Numbered from the stretch's first letter, positions 1 to 5,062 are shown. The stretch: DNA of 5,062 nucleotides from CAYUYM01 sp964449305 (GCA_964449305.1 CAYUYM010000228.1:1-5062); one strand, 5' to 3'. Notes: generated by a model not told the origin, from the sequence alone. Translations and numbers: made by a program.

Positions 1-3
1 GAC

Positions 4-645
4 ATGATCAACCGCATTCTCCAGGCGCTCACAGGGAACGCGACCACCGACCTCACGCTCACGTTCCGCAAGTCCCCGAACGTGGTGCGCGAGGACAAAT
101 CCGTGCTGTTTGTCTCCTACACCAACCATATCGACATCGATGGCGGCAGCATCGCCGTCGATCTCAAGGCCCTGCGGTTCGACCGCATGGGCGGCAACCG
201 CCTCGACGCCACGCTCGAGCTCGAGGGCAGGGGATCGATCGCCGTGTCGGGCAGGTACCTTGGCGTGCCTGCGAGCGTCACACCCGATGTCTACGCCTAC
301 CTGAACGAAGCGGTGAGTTTCCAGCTTTCCACCGACGTCAACGGGAACATCGTGGCGACGCCCAACCCGCGGACCTTGACGCTCAGGACGCGCTCGTCCA
401 TCACCCTGCTCGCATGGTCGGTGCCCTGGAACCAGGACATTCCCCTGCAGGTGACGGAACTCCTGCAGCCGGTCACGATCCCCTCATCCATCATCTCCGA
501 GCTGTCGCTGCCCATCCCTGCCCGGCAGGCGGGCGACCAGAAATACGAGTTCGTTCCCTTCGAGGTCCGCTGTTCGCGCACATCGGTCACCGCGAACGAC
601 GACATCCTGGAGATCCGGACGAATGCCGAGCTTCAGAAGAAGTGA
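4..645 (+). CDS. Hypothetical beta-rich protein, possibly C-terminal part of a longer gene
   Basis: This is an open frame of 213 residues ending in TGA at 643-645. I do not recognise the family. The sequence alternates short hydrophobic and polar stretches (for example TDLTLTF, RLDATLELEG, RTLTLRTRSSITLLAW, IPLQVTELLQPVTI), which suggests an all-beta fold. It has no obvious membrane helix, no cysteine-rich motif and no catalytic signature. The first ATG is at base 4, but the codon before it is also open, so the gene may start outside the window. The residues after this ATG (MINRILQALTGNATTD) are not a signal peptide, and no ribosome-binding site can be seen because the window starts there. 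A lipid-binding or tubular beta domain such as DUF4403-type proteins is a possibility, but this is only a guess from texture. Coding is supported by length, third-position GC bias and balanced composition; the overlapping open frames in this stretch have biased composition and look like shadows. Confidence 0.7.
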   Translation: MINRILQALTGNATTDLTLTFRKSPNVVREDKSVLFVSYTNHIDIDGGSIAVDLKALRFDRMGGNRLDATLELEGRGSIAVSGRYLGVPASVTPDVYAYLNEAVSFQLSTDVNGNIVATPNPRTLTLRTRSSITLLAWSVPWNQDIPLQVTELLQPVTIPSSIISELSLPIPARQAGDQKYEFVPFEVRCSRTSVTANDDILEIRTNAELQKK

Positions 646-650
646 TCAGC

Positions 651-674
651 GTGCCGATGTGCTGTCATCGGTGT
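651..674 (+). other. Hairpin just after the first gene
   Basis: CCGATG at 654-659 and CATCGG at 666-671 form a perfect 6-bp stem with a 6-nt loop, extendable by three G-U pairs on the outside. It starts a few bases after the stop codon at 643-645. A second CATCGG copy follows at 676-681. No T-run follows, so it is not a canonical intrinsic terminator. It may still mark the 3' end of the transcript. Confidence 0.3.
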
Positions 675-868
675 CCATCGGCGATACCGGTCGCGGATGG
701 CGTCCTCCAGGAGATCCCCCGCAGTGACTGTTCTGAACCTTGAAGCCAGGCAGGCAATGCATCAGATCCGCAGTCATGCGCTCCCTGTCCTCTCACTGCG
801 GCGTTCCTCAGCGGGGGAGTGGCTGGCGCCGCGACGATCACCACCGATCAACATGAGGCGGCGGAGCC

Positions 869-887
869 GGAACCGGTGACTGGTTCC
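869..887. other. Short inverted repeat (hairpin)
   Basis: GGAACC at 869-874 and GGTTCC at 882-887 form a perfect 6-bp inverted repeat with a 7-nt loop. No T-tract follows on either side, and the loop does not resemble a tRNA T-arm. Function unknown; 6-bp stems of this kind are common by chance in GC-rich DNA. Confidence 0.25.
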
Positions 888-1102
888 ACCGTCGCAGTCC
901 GAACGCACCACGATGATTCCACCCGATCACATTTCGTGCGTCGGGACAGGCATGAAAGGCCGTTGACAGGACGCGGACTGCTCGCCACGGACAGCGATTG
1001 CGACGCCATTTCGTGACCGTGACAACGCCGACAAGAATCCTGCGTGGGAAGTTTGCAAAGATATCCAGGTTGCCCGGTTGAGCATGCCTGCTCACTCTTG
1101 GC

Positions 1103-1150
1103 ACCACTCACGGAAGGAGTCAGTGAGTGGTCACCAGCCATTGGCCACTC
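1103..1150. promoter_or_regulatory. Two mutually exclusive stem-loops
   Basis: ACCACTCAC at 1103-1111 pairs perfectly with GTGAGTGGT at 1123-1131 (9 bp, 11-nt loop). The middle segment GAGTGGTCA at 1125-1133 can instead pair with TGGCCACTC at 1142-1150 (9 bp including one G-U, 8-nt loop). The two pairings share 1125-1131, so only one can form at a time. This is the architecture of attenuators and switch RNAs, but no U-tract follows and no downstream leader peptide is evident. It lies about 200 nt before dinB, upstream of the proposed dinB promoter. A decayed repeat with three copies of a CCACTC/GAGTGG element is an equally plausible explanation. Confidence 0.35.
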
Positions 1151-1209
1151 CATCGTCATGCACGCTGAAGGGTTGTCAGGGTTGGACTGCTGGGGGGAGG
1201 GACGGGGCG

Positions 1210-1258
1210 TGGATTCCGGCACTTGCACCGAGCTTGCCGAGGTGTTCGCGGGAATGAC
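1210..1258. repeat. Degenerate interspersed palindromic repeat
   Basis: The segment has inverted ends (ATTCC at 1213-1217, GGAAT at 1251-1255) and an inner inverted pair (CACC at 1226-1229, GGTG at 1241-1244) around an AGCTTGCCGA core. From memory it resembles the short intergenic palindromic repeats with GGATTCC...GGGAATGAC ends and a CTTGCCGA-type core found scattered in many environmental bacterial genomes. Only one copy is visible here, so repeat status rests on resemblance rather than on recurrence in the window. Confidence 0.4.
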
Positions 1259-1297
1259 GGAGGGATTCGCACAGCGGCCCCACCACCGGCCACCAGC

Positions 1298-1326
1298 TTG
1301 ACATTCCCCAAAATCCTCCGTATCAT
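1298..1326 (+). promoter_or_regulatory. Sigma-70-type promoter for dinB
   Basis: A perfect -35 box TTGACA at 1298-1303 is followed, after exactly 17 bp, by TATCAT at 1321-1326, which differs from the -10 consensus TATAAT at one position. Transcription would begin near 1333, leaving a leader of roughly 15-20 nt before the dinB ATG at 1350. The fit in both boxes and in spacing makes this the strongest regulatory signal in the window. Confidence 0.75.
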
Positions 1327-1327
1327 G

Positions 1328-1347
1328 GGTTGGACAAAAGGCCAACC
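1328..1347. promoter_or_regulatory. Inverted repeat over dinB transcription start and RBS
   Basis: GGTTGG at 1328-1333 and CCAACC at 1342-1347 form a perfect 6-bp inverted repeat separated by 8 nt. The spacer contains AAAAGG (1336-1341), the best ribosome-binding site candidate, 8 nt before the ATG. The left arm overlaps the predicted transcription start. It could be an operator for a dimeric repressor, or, if transcription starts slightly earlier than predicted, a hairpin that hides the ribosome-binding site. It does not match the LexA boxes I know (CTGT-N8-ACAG, GAAC-N4-GTTC, GTTC-N7-GTTC). Confidence 0.4.
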
Positions 1348-1349
1348 AC

Positions 1350-2531
1350 ATGGAAACCTCCGACACCCGTCCCCCCCAGCGCTGCATGCATCTTGACATG
1401 GACACCTTCTTCGTGTCCGTGGAGCGCGTGCTGGATCCGGCGCTCAATGGGCGTCCGGTGATCGTGGGCGGAACACCCTTCGAGCGCGGTGTGGTGGCGG
1501 GCTGTTCGCGCGAGGCACGGCAATACGGGGTGCATTCCGCCATGCCGCTCAGGCGCGCCTACGAACTCTGCCCCCGGGCGGTGTTCCTGCATGGGCATCA
1601 TCAGCACTACATGGAGTATTCCGACCGCGTCACCGAGATCCTCACCGACAGCGTCCCTGTGCTCGAAAAAGCCTCCGTGGATGAGTTCTATCTCGATCTC
1701 TCCGGTTGTGAACGCATCATGGGCAGTGATTCTGACTGGGGGCGATCCCTCAAACGCACAGTGGTGGGGGAGGTGGGCCTGCCCCTCACCTATGGCATCG
1801 CACGAAACAAACTGGTGGCCAAGGTCGCCACCAACGTCGGCAAGAAAATCGGCGACCTCTACGTGCCGGAAGGGACCGAGGAGCGCTTCATGGCCCCGCA
1901 TCCCATCCGCATCATGCCCGGCATCGGCGAGGTGACCGAACGCGAGATGCTGTCCATGGGCATCCATCTCATCGGCGATATCGCACGCCTCAGCCCCCAG
2001 GTGCTCTCACATCTCTACGGCCGCGTGGGCATCACCCTGCATGACCATGCGCGGGGGATCGACAACAGCCCCATCCGTCCCTACAGGAAACAGAAGTCCC
2101 TCGGCTCGGAACACACCTTCCACGAGGATGTGCTTGATCCCACCGTGGTGCTCGCCTCCCTCAGGCGCCTGTCCCAAAAGGTGGGGCAGGAACTGCGCGA
2201 GCGCTCCCTGATGACAAAAACCGTGACCTTCAAACTCCGCTATGCGGACTTCGTGACCGTGACCAAGGCCATGCACTGCGACTACACCAACGGCGACAAG
2301 GCGCTCTACACCCTCGCGGAACGCGCGTTCTCCGACCTCTACACCCGCCGCGTCCGCGTCCGCCTCGTCGGCATCACCACCAGCGACCTCACCGAGGATT
2401 GCAGCCAACTCTTCCTGTTCTCCGATGAGGAGGAAAAGGATGGCAACCTCTACGCCCGCCTCGACGAGCTCCGCCGCCGCTTCGGCAGGAACGCGATCAT
2501 GTACGGGAGCGTGCTGGAGCAGAGGATGTGA
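1350..2531 (+). CDS. dinB: DNA polymerase IV (Y-family translesion polymerase)
   Basis: The 393-residue product is a Y-family polymerase that copies across damaged template bases with low fidelity and without proofreading, acting at stalled forks in the cytoplasm. The palm begins with HLDMDTFFVSVE: D16 is the first metal ligand and F21 sits at the steric-gate position that excludes ribonucleotides. The second catalytic pair is D111-E112 in SVDEFYLDLSG. The fingers carry ACSREARQYGVHSAM (about 50-65), followed by ARNKLVAKVA (151-160). A helix-hairpin-helix with PGIG is at 190-193, and the little finger spans roughly 245-345. QLFLF at 353-357 matches the beta-clamp-binding peptide; it is followed by a roughly 35-residue helical tail rather than lying at the extreme C-terminus. 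Length is slightly above the 350-residue E. coli enzyme because of this tail. The ATG at 1350 is chosen because AAAAGG lies 8 nt upstream and a strong promoter precedes it. The gene appears to be monocistronic, and the next gene converges on it. Confidence 0.96.
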   Translation: METSDTRPPQRCMHLDMDTFFVSVERVLDPALNGRPVIVGGTPFERGVVAGCSREARQYGVHSAMPLRRAYELCPRAVFLHGHHQHYMEYSDRVTEILTDSVPVLEKASVDEFYLDLSGCERIMGSDSDWGRSLKRTVVGEVGLPLTYGIARNKLVAKVATNVGKKIGDLYVPEGTEERFMAPHPIRIMPGIGEVTEREMLSMGIHLIGDIARLSPQVLSHLYGRVGITLHDHARGIDNSPIRPYRKQKSLGSEHTFHEDVLDPTVVLASLRRLSQKVGQELRERSLMTKTVTFKLRYADFVTVTKAMHCDYTNGDKALYTLAERAFSDLYTRRVRVRLVGITTSDLTEDCSQLFLFSDEEEKDGNLYARLDELRRRFGRNAIMYGSVLEQRM

Positions 2532-2576
2532 AGAGAGAAGAGTGAAGGGGGAAGAGAGAATGGAGAATGGAGAATT
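2532..2576. repeat. Purine-rich tract with tandem GAGAATG heptamers
   Basis: Directly after the dinB stop codon the + strand is almost entirely A and G for about 45 bases. It ends in three heptamers at 2556-2576: GAGAATG, GAGAATG and GAGAATT. Similar GAGTGAAG/GGAGAATGGAGAAT stretches recur in intergenic DNA of many Bacteroidota and environmental genomes, from memory. The tract lies in the spacer between convergent genes and codes for nothing recognisable. It may be a slippage-derived low-complexity repeat. Confidence 0.6.
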
Positions 2577-2755
2577 GTTGAACGCTCAACCATCACGTGG
2601 AAAATCACTGCTGAGCACTGAAAGGAATTTGCATTTCCGGTCTGCTCCTCCAAGGCCGTTGCGATCGCACCACGCCCACCTTACCCTGGCAATTCGTCAT
2701 GTGTGATTGATGGCTCCAGCGCGCTTCTCCAACCACCGATCTCGGCTCCCTGATG
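2577..2755. other. Rest of the convergent spacer between dinB and rtcB
   Basis: This stretch has no gene. It holds a small hairpin GTTGA/TCAAC (2577-2581 with 2586-2590) and an imperfect dyad TCA-C-TGCT-G-AGCA-C-TGA at 2605-2621. A 10-bp palindrome TGCGATCGCA also lies at 2660-2669. None is followed by a run of T on the strand where a terminator would be needed, so no confident intrinsic terminator is seen for either dinB or rtcB. Confidence 0.4.
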
Positions 2756-4195
2756 CTACCCTTTGATCACGCCGATCGGCTTGAGGCGCGCCACCTTGGG
2801 AGTGATGCCCGCGCGATCCATCACATCCACCACATCGGCCACATCCTTGTAGGCGTGCGGCATCTCCTCGGCGATTGTCCGCATCCCGGTGGCCTGGATC
2901 TCCACGCCGCGGGAACGCAGCTCCGCGATCATGTCCCGCCCCTTGGATTCCTTCATCGCCCTGTTGCGGCTCATCATGCGCCCGGCGCCGTGGCAGGAGC
3001 TGCCGAAGGTCTCACGCATCGCCCGTTCGCTGCCTGCGCACACGAAGCTGTAGCGCCCCATGTCGCCCGGGATCAGCACCGGCTGCCCCACGCTGCGGTA
3101 CCGCTCGGGGATGGCCGGGTTGCCCGGCCCGAACGCGCGCGTCGCGCCTTTGCGGTGCATGCAGACATCGCGCTCCTCACCATGGATGTCGTGCCGCTCC
3201 ATCTTCGCGATGTTGTGACAGATGTCGTAGACCAGATCGAAGCGCAACTCGCCCTCCCGTAAGGAGAGCGCCTCGTGAAAGGCCGTTCGTGCCAGATGCA
3301 TGATCACATGCCGGTTGGCGAAGGCGTAGTTTGCGGCACAGCGCATCGCGCCGAAATAGTCCCGTCCCTCGGGACTGTCGAGCGGCGCGCAGGCAAGCTG
3401 CCGGTCGGGCAGCGCGATCCGGTGCCGCTCGGCCGCACGCTGCACCACCTTCAGGTAGTCGTCGCAGATCTGGTGGCCGAAACCGCGCGAACCGCAGTGC
3501 ACCTGCACCACGATCTGATTCTCGCACAGACCGAAGCGTTCCGCCGTCGCGGCGTCATACACCGTGTCGACGATGTCGATCTCCAGAAAGTGGTTGCCGG
3601 AGCCCAGCGTCCCGAGCTGGTCGGCGCCGCGCTCCCAGGGACGCACATCCACCGTCCCGGGTCGGGCGCCTGCGAGGCAGCCATGCTCCTCGATGAACTC
3701 GAGCTGTGCCGGCTCGCCGAAGCCGCGCTCCACGGCCCAGCCGGCGCCCAGGTCGCACACCCGCATCATCTCCCTGCGCGTAAGCTTCGGGATGGCCTTC
3801 GAGGCGCCCAGGCCTGTCGGAACGGCCTTGAAGAGCTGCGCCACCAGCGCACGGATCCGGGGTTGCACATCGGCAGCCGTGAGGTTGGTGGCGATGAGCC
3901 GCACTCCGCAGTTGATGTCGTATCCCACGCCGCCCGGCGAGATCACGCCCTCGTGCGCGCAGGTGGCGCACACACCGCCGATGGGGAAGCCGTAGCCCCA
4001 ATGGATGTCGGGCATCGCAAGCGAGTACTTCAGAATGCCGGGAAGATGGGCGACGTTCGCCACCTGCTGCAGGCTTTCGTCGGAACGGATGTGTTCCATC
4101 ATGGCGTGGGAGGCGTACACACGTCCTGGCACGCGCATGCCGCCGTGCCGCGGCACCTCCCAGAGGGTGTCATTGATTTTGGAGATGGTGATCAT
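2756..4195 (-). CDS. rtcB: tRNA-splicing/RNA repair ligase RtcB
   Basis: The 479-residue product is an RtcB ligase, which joins RNA ends bearing a 2',3'-cyclic phosphate (or 3'-phosphate) to 5'-OH ends using GTP and Mn2+. Every active-site residue expected from the Pyrococcus enzyme is present: D93 and C96 in GGVGYDINCGVRL, H202 in GTLGSGNHFLEI, H233 in QVHCGSRGFGHQ, H327 in YDICHNIAKM, and the guanylylated H402 in SSCHGAGRMMSR. The C-terminus is KPIGVIKG, as in the long-form family. Length matches the roughly 480-residue archaeal and long bacterial form rather than the 408-residue E. coli form. The start is ATG at 4193-4195 with no strong Shine-Dalgarno sequence, and the stop is TAG. The gene follows archease by 30 nt in the same direction, so the two are probably co-transcribed. 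Likely roles are repair of RNAs cut by toxins or stress nucleases; whether it processes tRNA introns here is unknown. Confidence 0.97.
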   Translation of the reverse strand: MITISKINDTLWEVPRHGGMRVPGRVYASHAMMEHIRSDESLQQVANVAHLPGILKYSLAMPDIHWGYGFPIGGVCATCAHEGVISPGGVGYDINCGVRLIATNLTAADVQPRIRALVAQLFKAVPTGLGASKAIPKLTRREMMRVCDLGAGWAVERGFGEPAQLEFIEEHGCLAGARPGTVDVRPWERGADQLGTLGSGNHFLEIDIVDTVYDAATAERFGLCENQIVVQVHCGSRGFGHQICDDYLKVVQRAAERHRIALPDRQLACAPLDSPEGRDYFGAMRCAANYAFANRHVIMHLARTAFHEALSLREGELRFDLVYDICHNIAKMERHDIHGEERDVCMHRKGATRAFGPGNPAIPERYRSVGQPVLIPGDMGRYSFVCAGSERAMRETFGSSCHGAGRMMSRNRAMKESKGRDMIAELRSRGVEIQATGMRTIAEEMPHAYKDVADVVDVMDRAGITPKVARLKPIGVIKG

Positions 4196-4225
4196 ATGGT
4201 GCGGTCCGTGTGCCGGAGCCGTGAT

Positions 4226-4651
4226 TCAGGTGTCGAAGATGACGGTCGCGCGCCAGGCGCCACCGGAGTGGACGAGCGAGAAGCCGTGCCAGGTCACCGC
4301 CTTGATCTCCGTGGCCCGTGCGATGTCGTCCTTCGTCATCGCGGTGGTGGTGACCGATGCCGTGAGCACCGCGTTGCCGATGAACGTGACGGTCGCGTCC
4401 GTGACCATGATCCGTCGGCTGGCATGGAGCCACAGCAGCTCCGACAGCCAGGCGTGCAGCAGATCCTCCATGCTGCCGGCCTGCACGTCCACCACCTCGG
4501 TCGATCCGGTTTCCCGCGTGAAACCCGGGATGATCAGATCGAAGAGCCCCCTGGCGGACAGCGTGAAGATGCGGTCGAGAGTCCCGGCGTGGACCTCGAA
4601 TCCCGCGTCGGCGGTGTGATCGATGGGGTGGATGCTCTCATGTGTGCGCAT
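4226..4651 (-). CDS. Archease, RtcB-activating protein
   Basis: The 141-residue product belongs to the archease family, a small metal-binding cytoplasmic protein that speeds guanylylation of RtcB and lets it turn over repeatedly. Family signatures are visible: IDHTADAGFEV near the N-terminus (D15 is the likely metal ligand), IKAVTWHGF at 116-124, and the terminal WRATVIFDT with D140 as second ligand. The frame stays open upstream to a TTG at 4723, which would add 24 residues (PIDATTVSAWPACLL...) with no family resemblance. The ATG at 4649-4651 gives the normal length of about 140, with the HTAD motif close to the N-terminus, so it is preferred despite a weak TTGGGA-like ribosome-binding site. 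It is the first gene of an apparent archease-rtcB operon; the genetic linkage itself supports the assignment. Confidence 0.93.
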   Translation of the reverse strand: MRTHESIHPIDHTADAGFEVHAGTLDRIFTLSARGLFDLIIPGFTRETGSTEVVDVQAGSMEDLLHAWLSELLWLHASRRIMVTDATVTFIGNAVLTASVTTTAMTKDDIARATEIKAVTWHGFSLVHSGGAWRATVIFDT

Positions 4652-4673
4652 GTCCCAATGTGGCACCGACCCG

Positions 4674-4689
4674 CGCAAAAGACAAGCCG
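4674..4689 (-). promoter_or_regulatory. Weak sigma-54-like element before archease
   Basis: Read on the minus strand, 4689 down to 4674 gives CGGCTTGTCTTTTGCG. The invariant GG and GC doublets are at the correct spacing for the -24/-12 consensus TGGCACG-N4-TTGCW, and 8 of 12 defined positions match. The predicted start would lie about 12 nt before the archease ATG at 4651. E. coli rtcBA is sigma-54 dependent, which is why this was examined, but a match this degenerate can arise by chance and no RtcR gene is in the window. Confidence 0.15.
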
Positions 4690-4729
4690 GCCATGCAGAC
4701 ACGGTGGTGGCGTCGATGGGCAAAATTTC

Positions 4730-4780
4730 TGCACCGGTGACGTTCTTGCACCGTGGTGCATCGTGATGCTAGATTTGCAT
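4730..4780. promoter_or_regulatory. Cluster of overlapping palindromes, likely operator region
   Basis: Within 51 bp there are CACCGGTG at 4732-4739, TGCACC-GT-GGTGCA at 4747-4760, GCATC-GT-GATGC at 4758-4769 and ATGC-N7-GCAT at 4766-4780. The second and third overlap by three bases, the third and fourth by four, and TGCACC recurs 17 bp apart (4730 and 4747). They overlap the proposed moxR promoter in the divergent archease/moxR spacer, the expected place for a shared regulator. No known regulator site is recognised. Confidence 0.4.
4746..4775 (+). promoter_or_regulatory. Promoter candidate for the moxR-like gene
   Basis: TTGCAC at 4746-4751 is followed after 18 bp by TAGATT at 4770-4775, which is preceded by TGC and so forms an extended -10. 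The stretch TAGATTTG at 4770-4777 also fits the Bacteroidota -7 consensus TAnnTTTG, with TTG upstream at a suitable distance. The transcript would start near 4782 and carry a leader of roughly 90 nt before the ATG at 4875. Confidence 0.5.
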
Positions 4781-4874
4781 GGCTTTTCGAGCACACGGGA
4801 GCGCCCTTCAATCACGAGGGAGCTGTCCACATTGAGGATCAACCACGTCCAACACATTGAATCGGAGAGAGCGC

Positions 4875-5062
4875 ATGCAGGTCGACATCACGGAAATCAA
4901 TGAACGTGTACAGCAGGAAAGCGCCTTTGTCGAGGCGCTGAAAATGGAGATGGGCAAGGTGGTGGTCGGCCAGAAGCAGATGGTGGAGCGCCTGCTCATC
5001 GGCCTGCTGGGCAACGGCCACATTCTGCTGGAGGGCGTCCCCGGCCTGGCGAAGACCACGGC
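4875..5062 (+). CDS. MoxR-family AAA+ ATPase, N-terminal fragment (runs off window)
   Basis: An ATG at 4875 opens a frame of 62 complete codons that continues past the window end. GGAGAGAG at 4864-4871 gives a strong ribosome-binding site, with GGAG ending 7 nt before the start. The N-terminus is a short charged helix (TEINERVQQESAFVEALKMEM), followed by GKVVVGQKQMVERLLIGLL, then HILLEGVPGLAKT with the Walker A motif GVPGLAKT at residues 54-61. The VVGQ box and GxPGxAKT form of Walker A are typical of MoxR-type AAA+ ATPases. These act as chaperones that help assemble or activate partner proteins, commonly encoded next to DUF58 and von Willebrand factor A domain genes. Walker B, sensor motifs and partners lie outside the window. 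It is divergently transcribed from archease-rtcB. Confidence 0.9.
   Translation, partial: MQVDITEINERVQQESAFVEALKMEMGKVVVGQKQMVERLLIGLLGNGHILLEGVPGLAKTT

Larger units (their letters stand above)
646..1349. other. Long intergenic region without a convincing gene
   Basis: About 700 bp lie between the first gene and dinB. The open frames here are short or have Ser/Pro/Arg/Cys-rich composition typical of antisense or out-of-frame translation of GC-rich DNA. I see no recognisable protein motif, tRNA or rRNA segment. The region does hold structured DNA: a GGAACC/GGTTCC hairpin at 869-887, two alternative stems at 1103-1150, a degenerate palindromic repeat near 1210-1258, and the dinB promoter at 1298-1326. 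It could harbour an unannotated small RNA or a decayed gene; the sequence does not decide between these. Confidence 0.6.

Noticed and set aside
869..895. Possible tRNA arm around the GGAACC/GGTTCC hairpin
   Set aside because: The loop does not match TTCRANY, and no cloverleaf, acceptor stem or anticodon arm can be drawn around it.
963..968. TTGACA hexamer as a second promoter
   Set aside because: No acceptable -10 box is found at 16-18 bp spacing; the downstream sequence is GC-rich.
848..1543. 231-residue open frame on the minus strand overlapping the start of dinB
   Set aside because: It is antisense to a certain gene over its first 194 bases, its composition is Ser/Pro/Arg/Cys-rich with no motif, and it reads through the palindromic repeat at 1210-1258.
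1323..1967. 214-residue minus-strand frame inside dinB
   Set aside because: It is antisense to the conserved catalytic region of dinB and His/Gly-rich, a typical shadow of third-position GC bias.
2605..2638. Possible bidirectional terminator between dinB and rtcB
   Set aside because: The dyad has C-C mismatches, and the following stem GGAA/TTCC is only 4 bp with no T-run, so it is too weak to call.
2660..2669. TGCGATCGCA palindrome resembling the cyanobacterial HIP1 octamer
   Set aside because: I noticed only a single copy in 5 kb, whereas HIP1-rich genomes have it about once per kilobase, and the proteins do not point to cyanobacteria.
4652..4723. N-terminal extension of archease to a TTG at 4723
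   Set aside because: The extra 24 residues have no family similarity and the TTG has no ribosome-binding site. The ATG at 4651 gives the normal family length.
3275..4903. 542-residue open frame on the plus strand
   Set aside because: It is antisense to rtcB and archease, is His/Arg/Gly-rich, and has no recognisable domain. Long antisense frames are expected in GC-rich genes.
1..5062. CRISPR array, insertion sequence or toxin-antitoxin/defence genes
   Set aside because: No regularly spaced repeats, transposase motifs, terminal inverted repeats with target duplications, or defence-type domains are visible on either strand.

Overview
The window is a GC-rich bacterial chromosomal segment of ordinary housekeeping character. 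Codons in the recognisable genes favour G or C at the third position. The lineage cannot be fixed from 5 kb. The DinB protein carries the variant palm motif VDEFYLDLSG and an internal QLFLF clamp-binding peptide followed by a short helical tail, as I recall from Bacteroidota/Chlorobiota-type Pol IV proteins. A TAnnTTTG-like -7 element also lies upstream of the moxR-like gene. A member of the FCB group is therefore a tentative suggestion only.

Layout: (1) 4-645 (+), an unrecognised beta-rich protein whose frame is open to the window edge, so it may be the C-terminal part of a longer gene. (2) 646-1349, about 700 bp with no convincing gene. It holds several inverted repeats, including two mutually exclusive stems at 1103-1150, a degenerate palindromic repeat at 1210-1258, and a near-consensus promoter at 1298-1326. 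(3) 1350-2531 (+), dinB, DNA polymerase IV. (4) 2532-2755, a convergent intergenic spacer that begins with a purine-rich heptamer repeat. (5) 2756-4195 (-), rtcB, the RNA 3'-phosphate/5'-OH ligase, preceded in the same direction by (6) 4226-4651 (-), archease, its activating partner. The two genes are 30 nt apart and form an apparent operon. (7) 4652-4874, a divergent intergenic region with clustered overlapping palindromes and a good promoter candidate for (8) 4875-5062 (+), the N-terminus of a MoxR-family AAA+ ATPase cut off by the window end.

Functionally, archease and RtcB act together: archease promotes guanylylation and turnover of RtcB, which seals broken RNAs that have 2',3'-cyclic phosphate and 5'-OH ends. 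DinB is an independent translesion polymerase unit, and MoxR probably begins a separate chaperone-type operon. I see no novel gene system. The points most worth a second look are non-coding: the alternative hairpins upstream of dinB and the palindrome cluster between archease and moxR.
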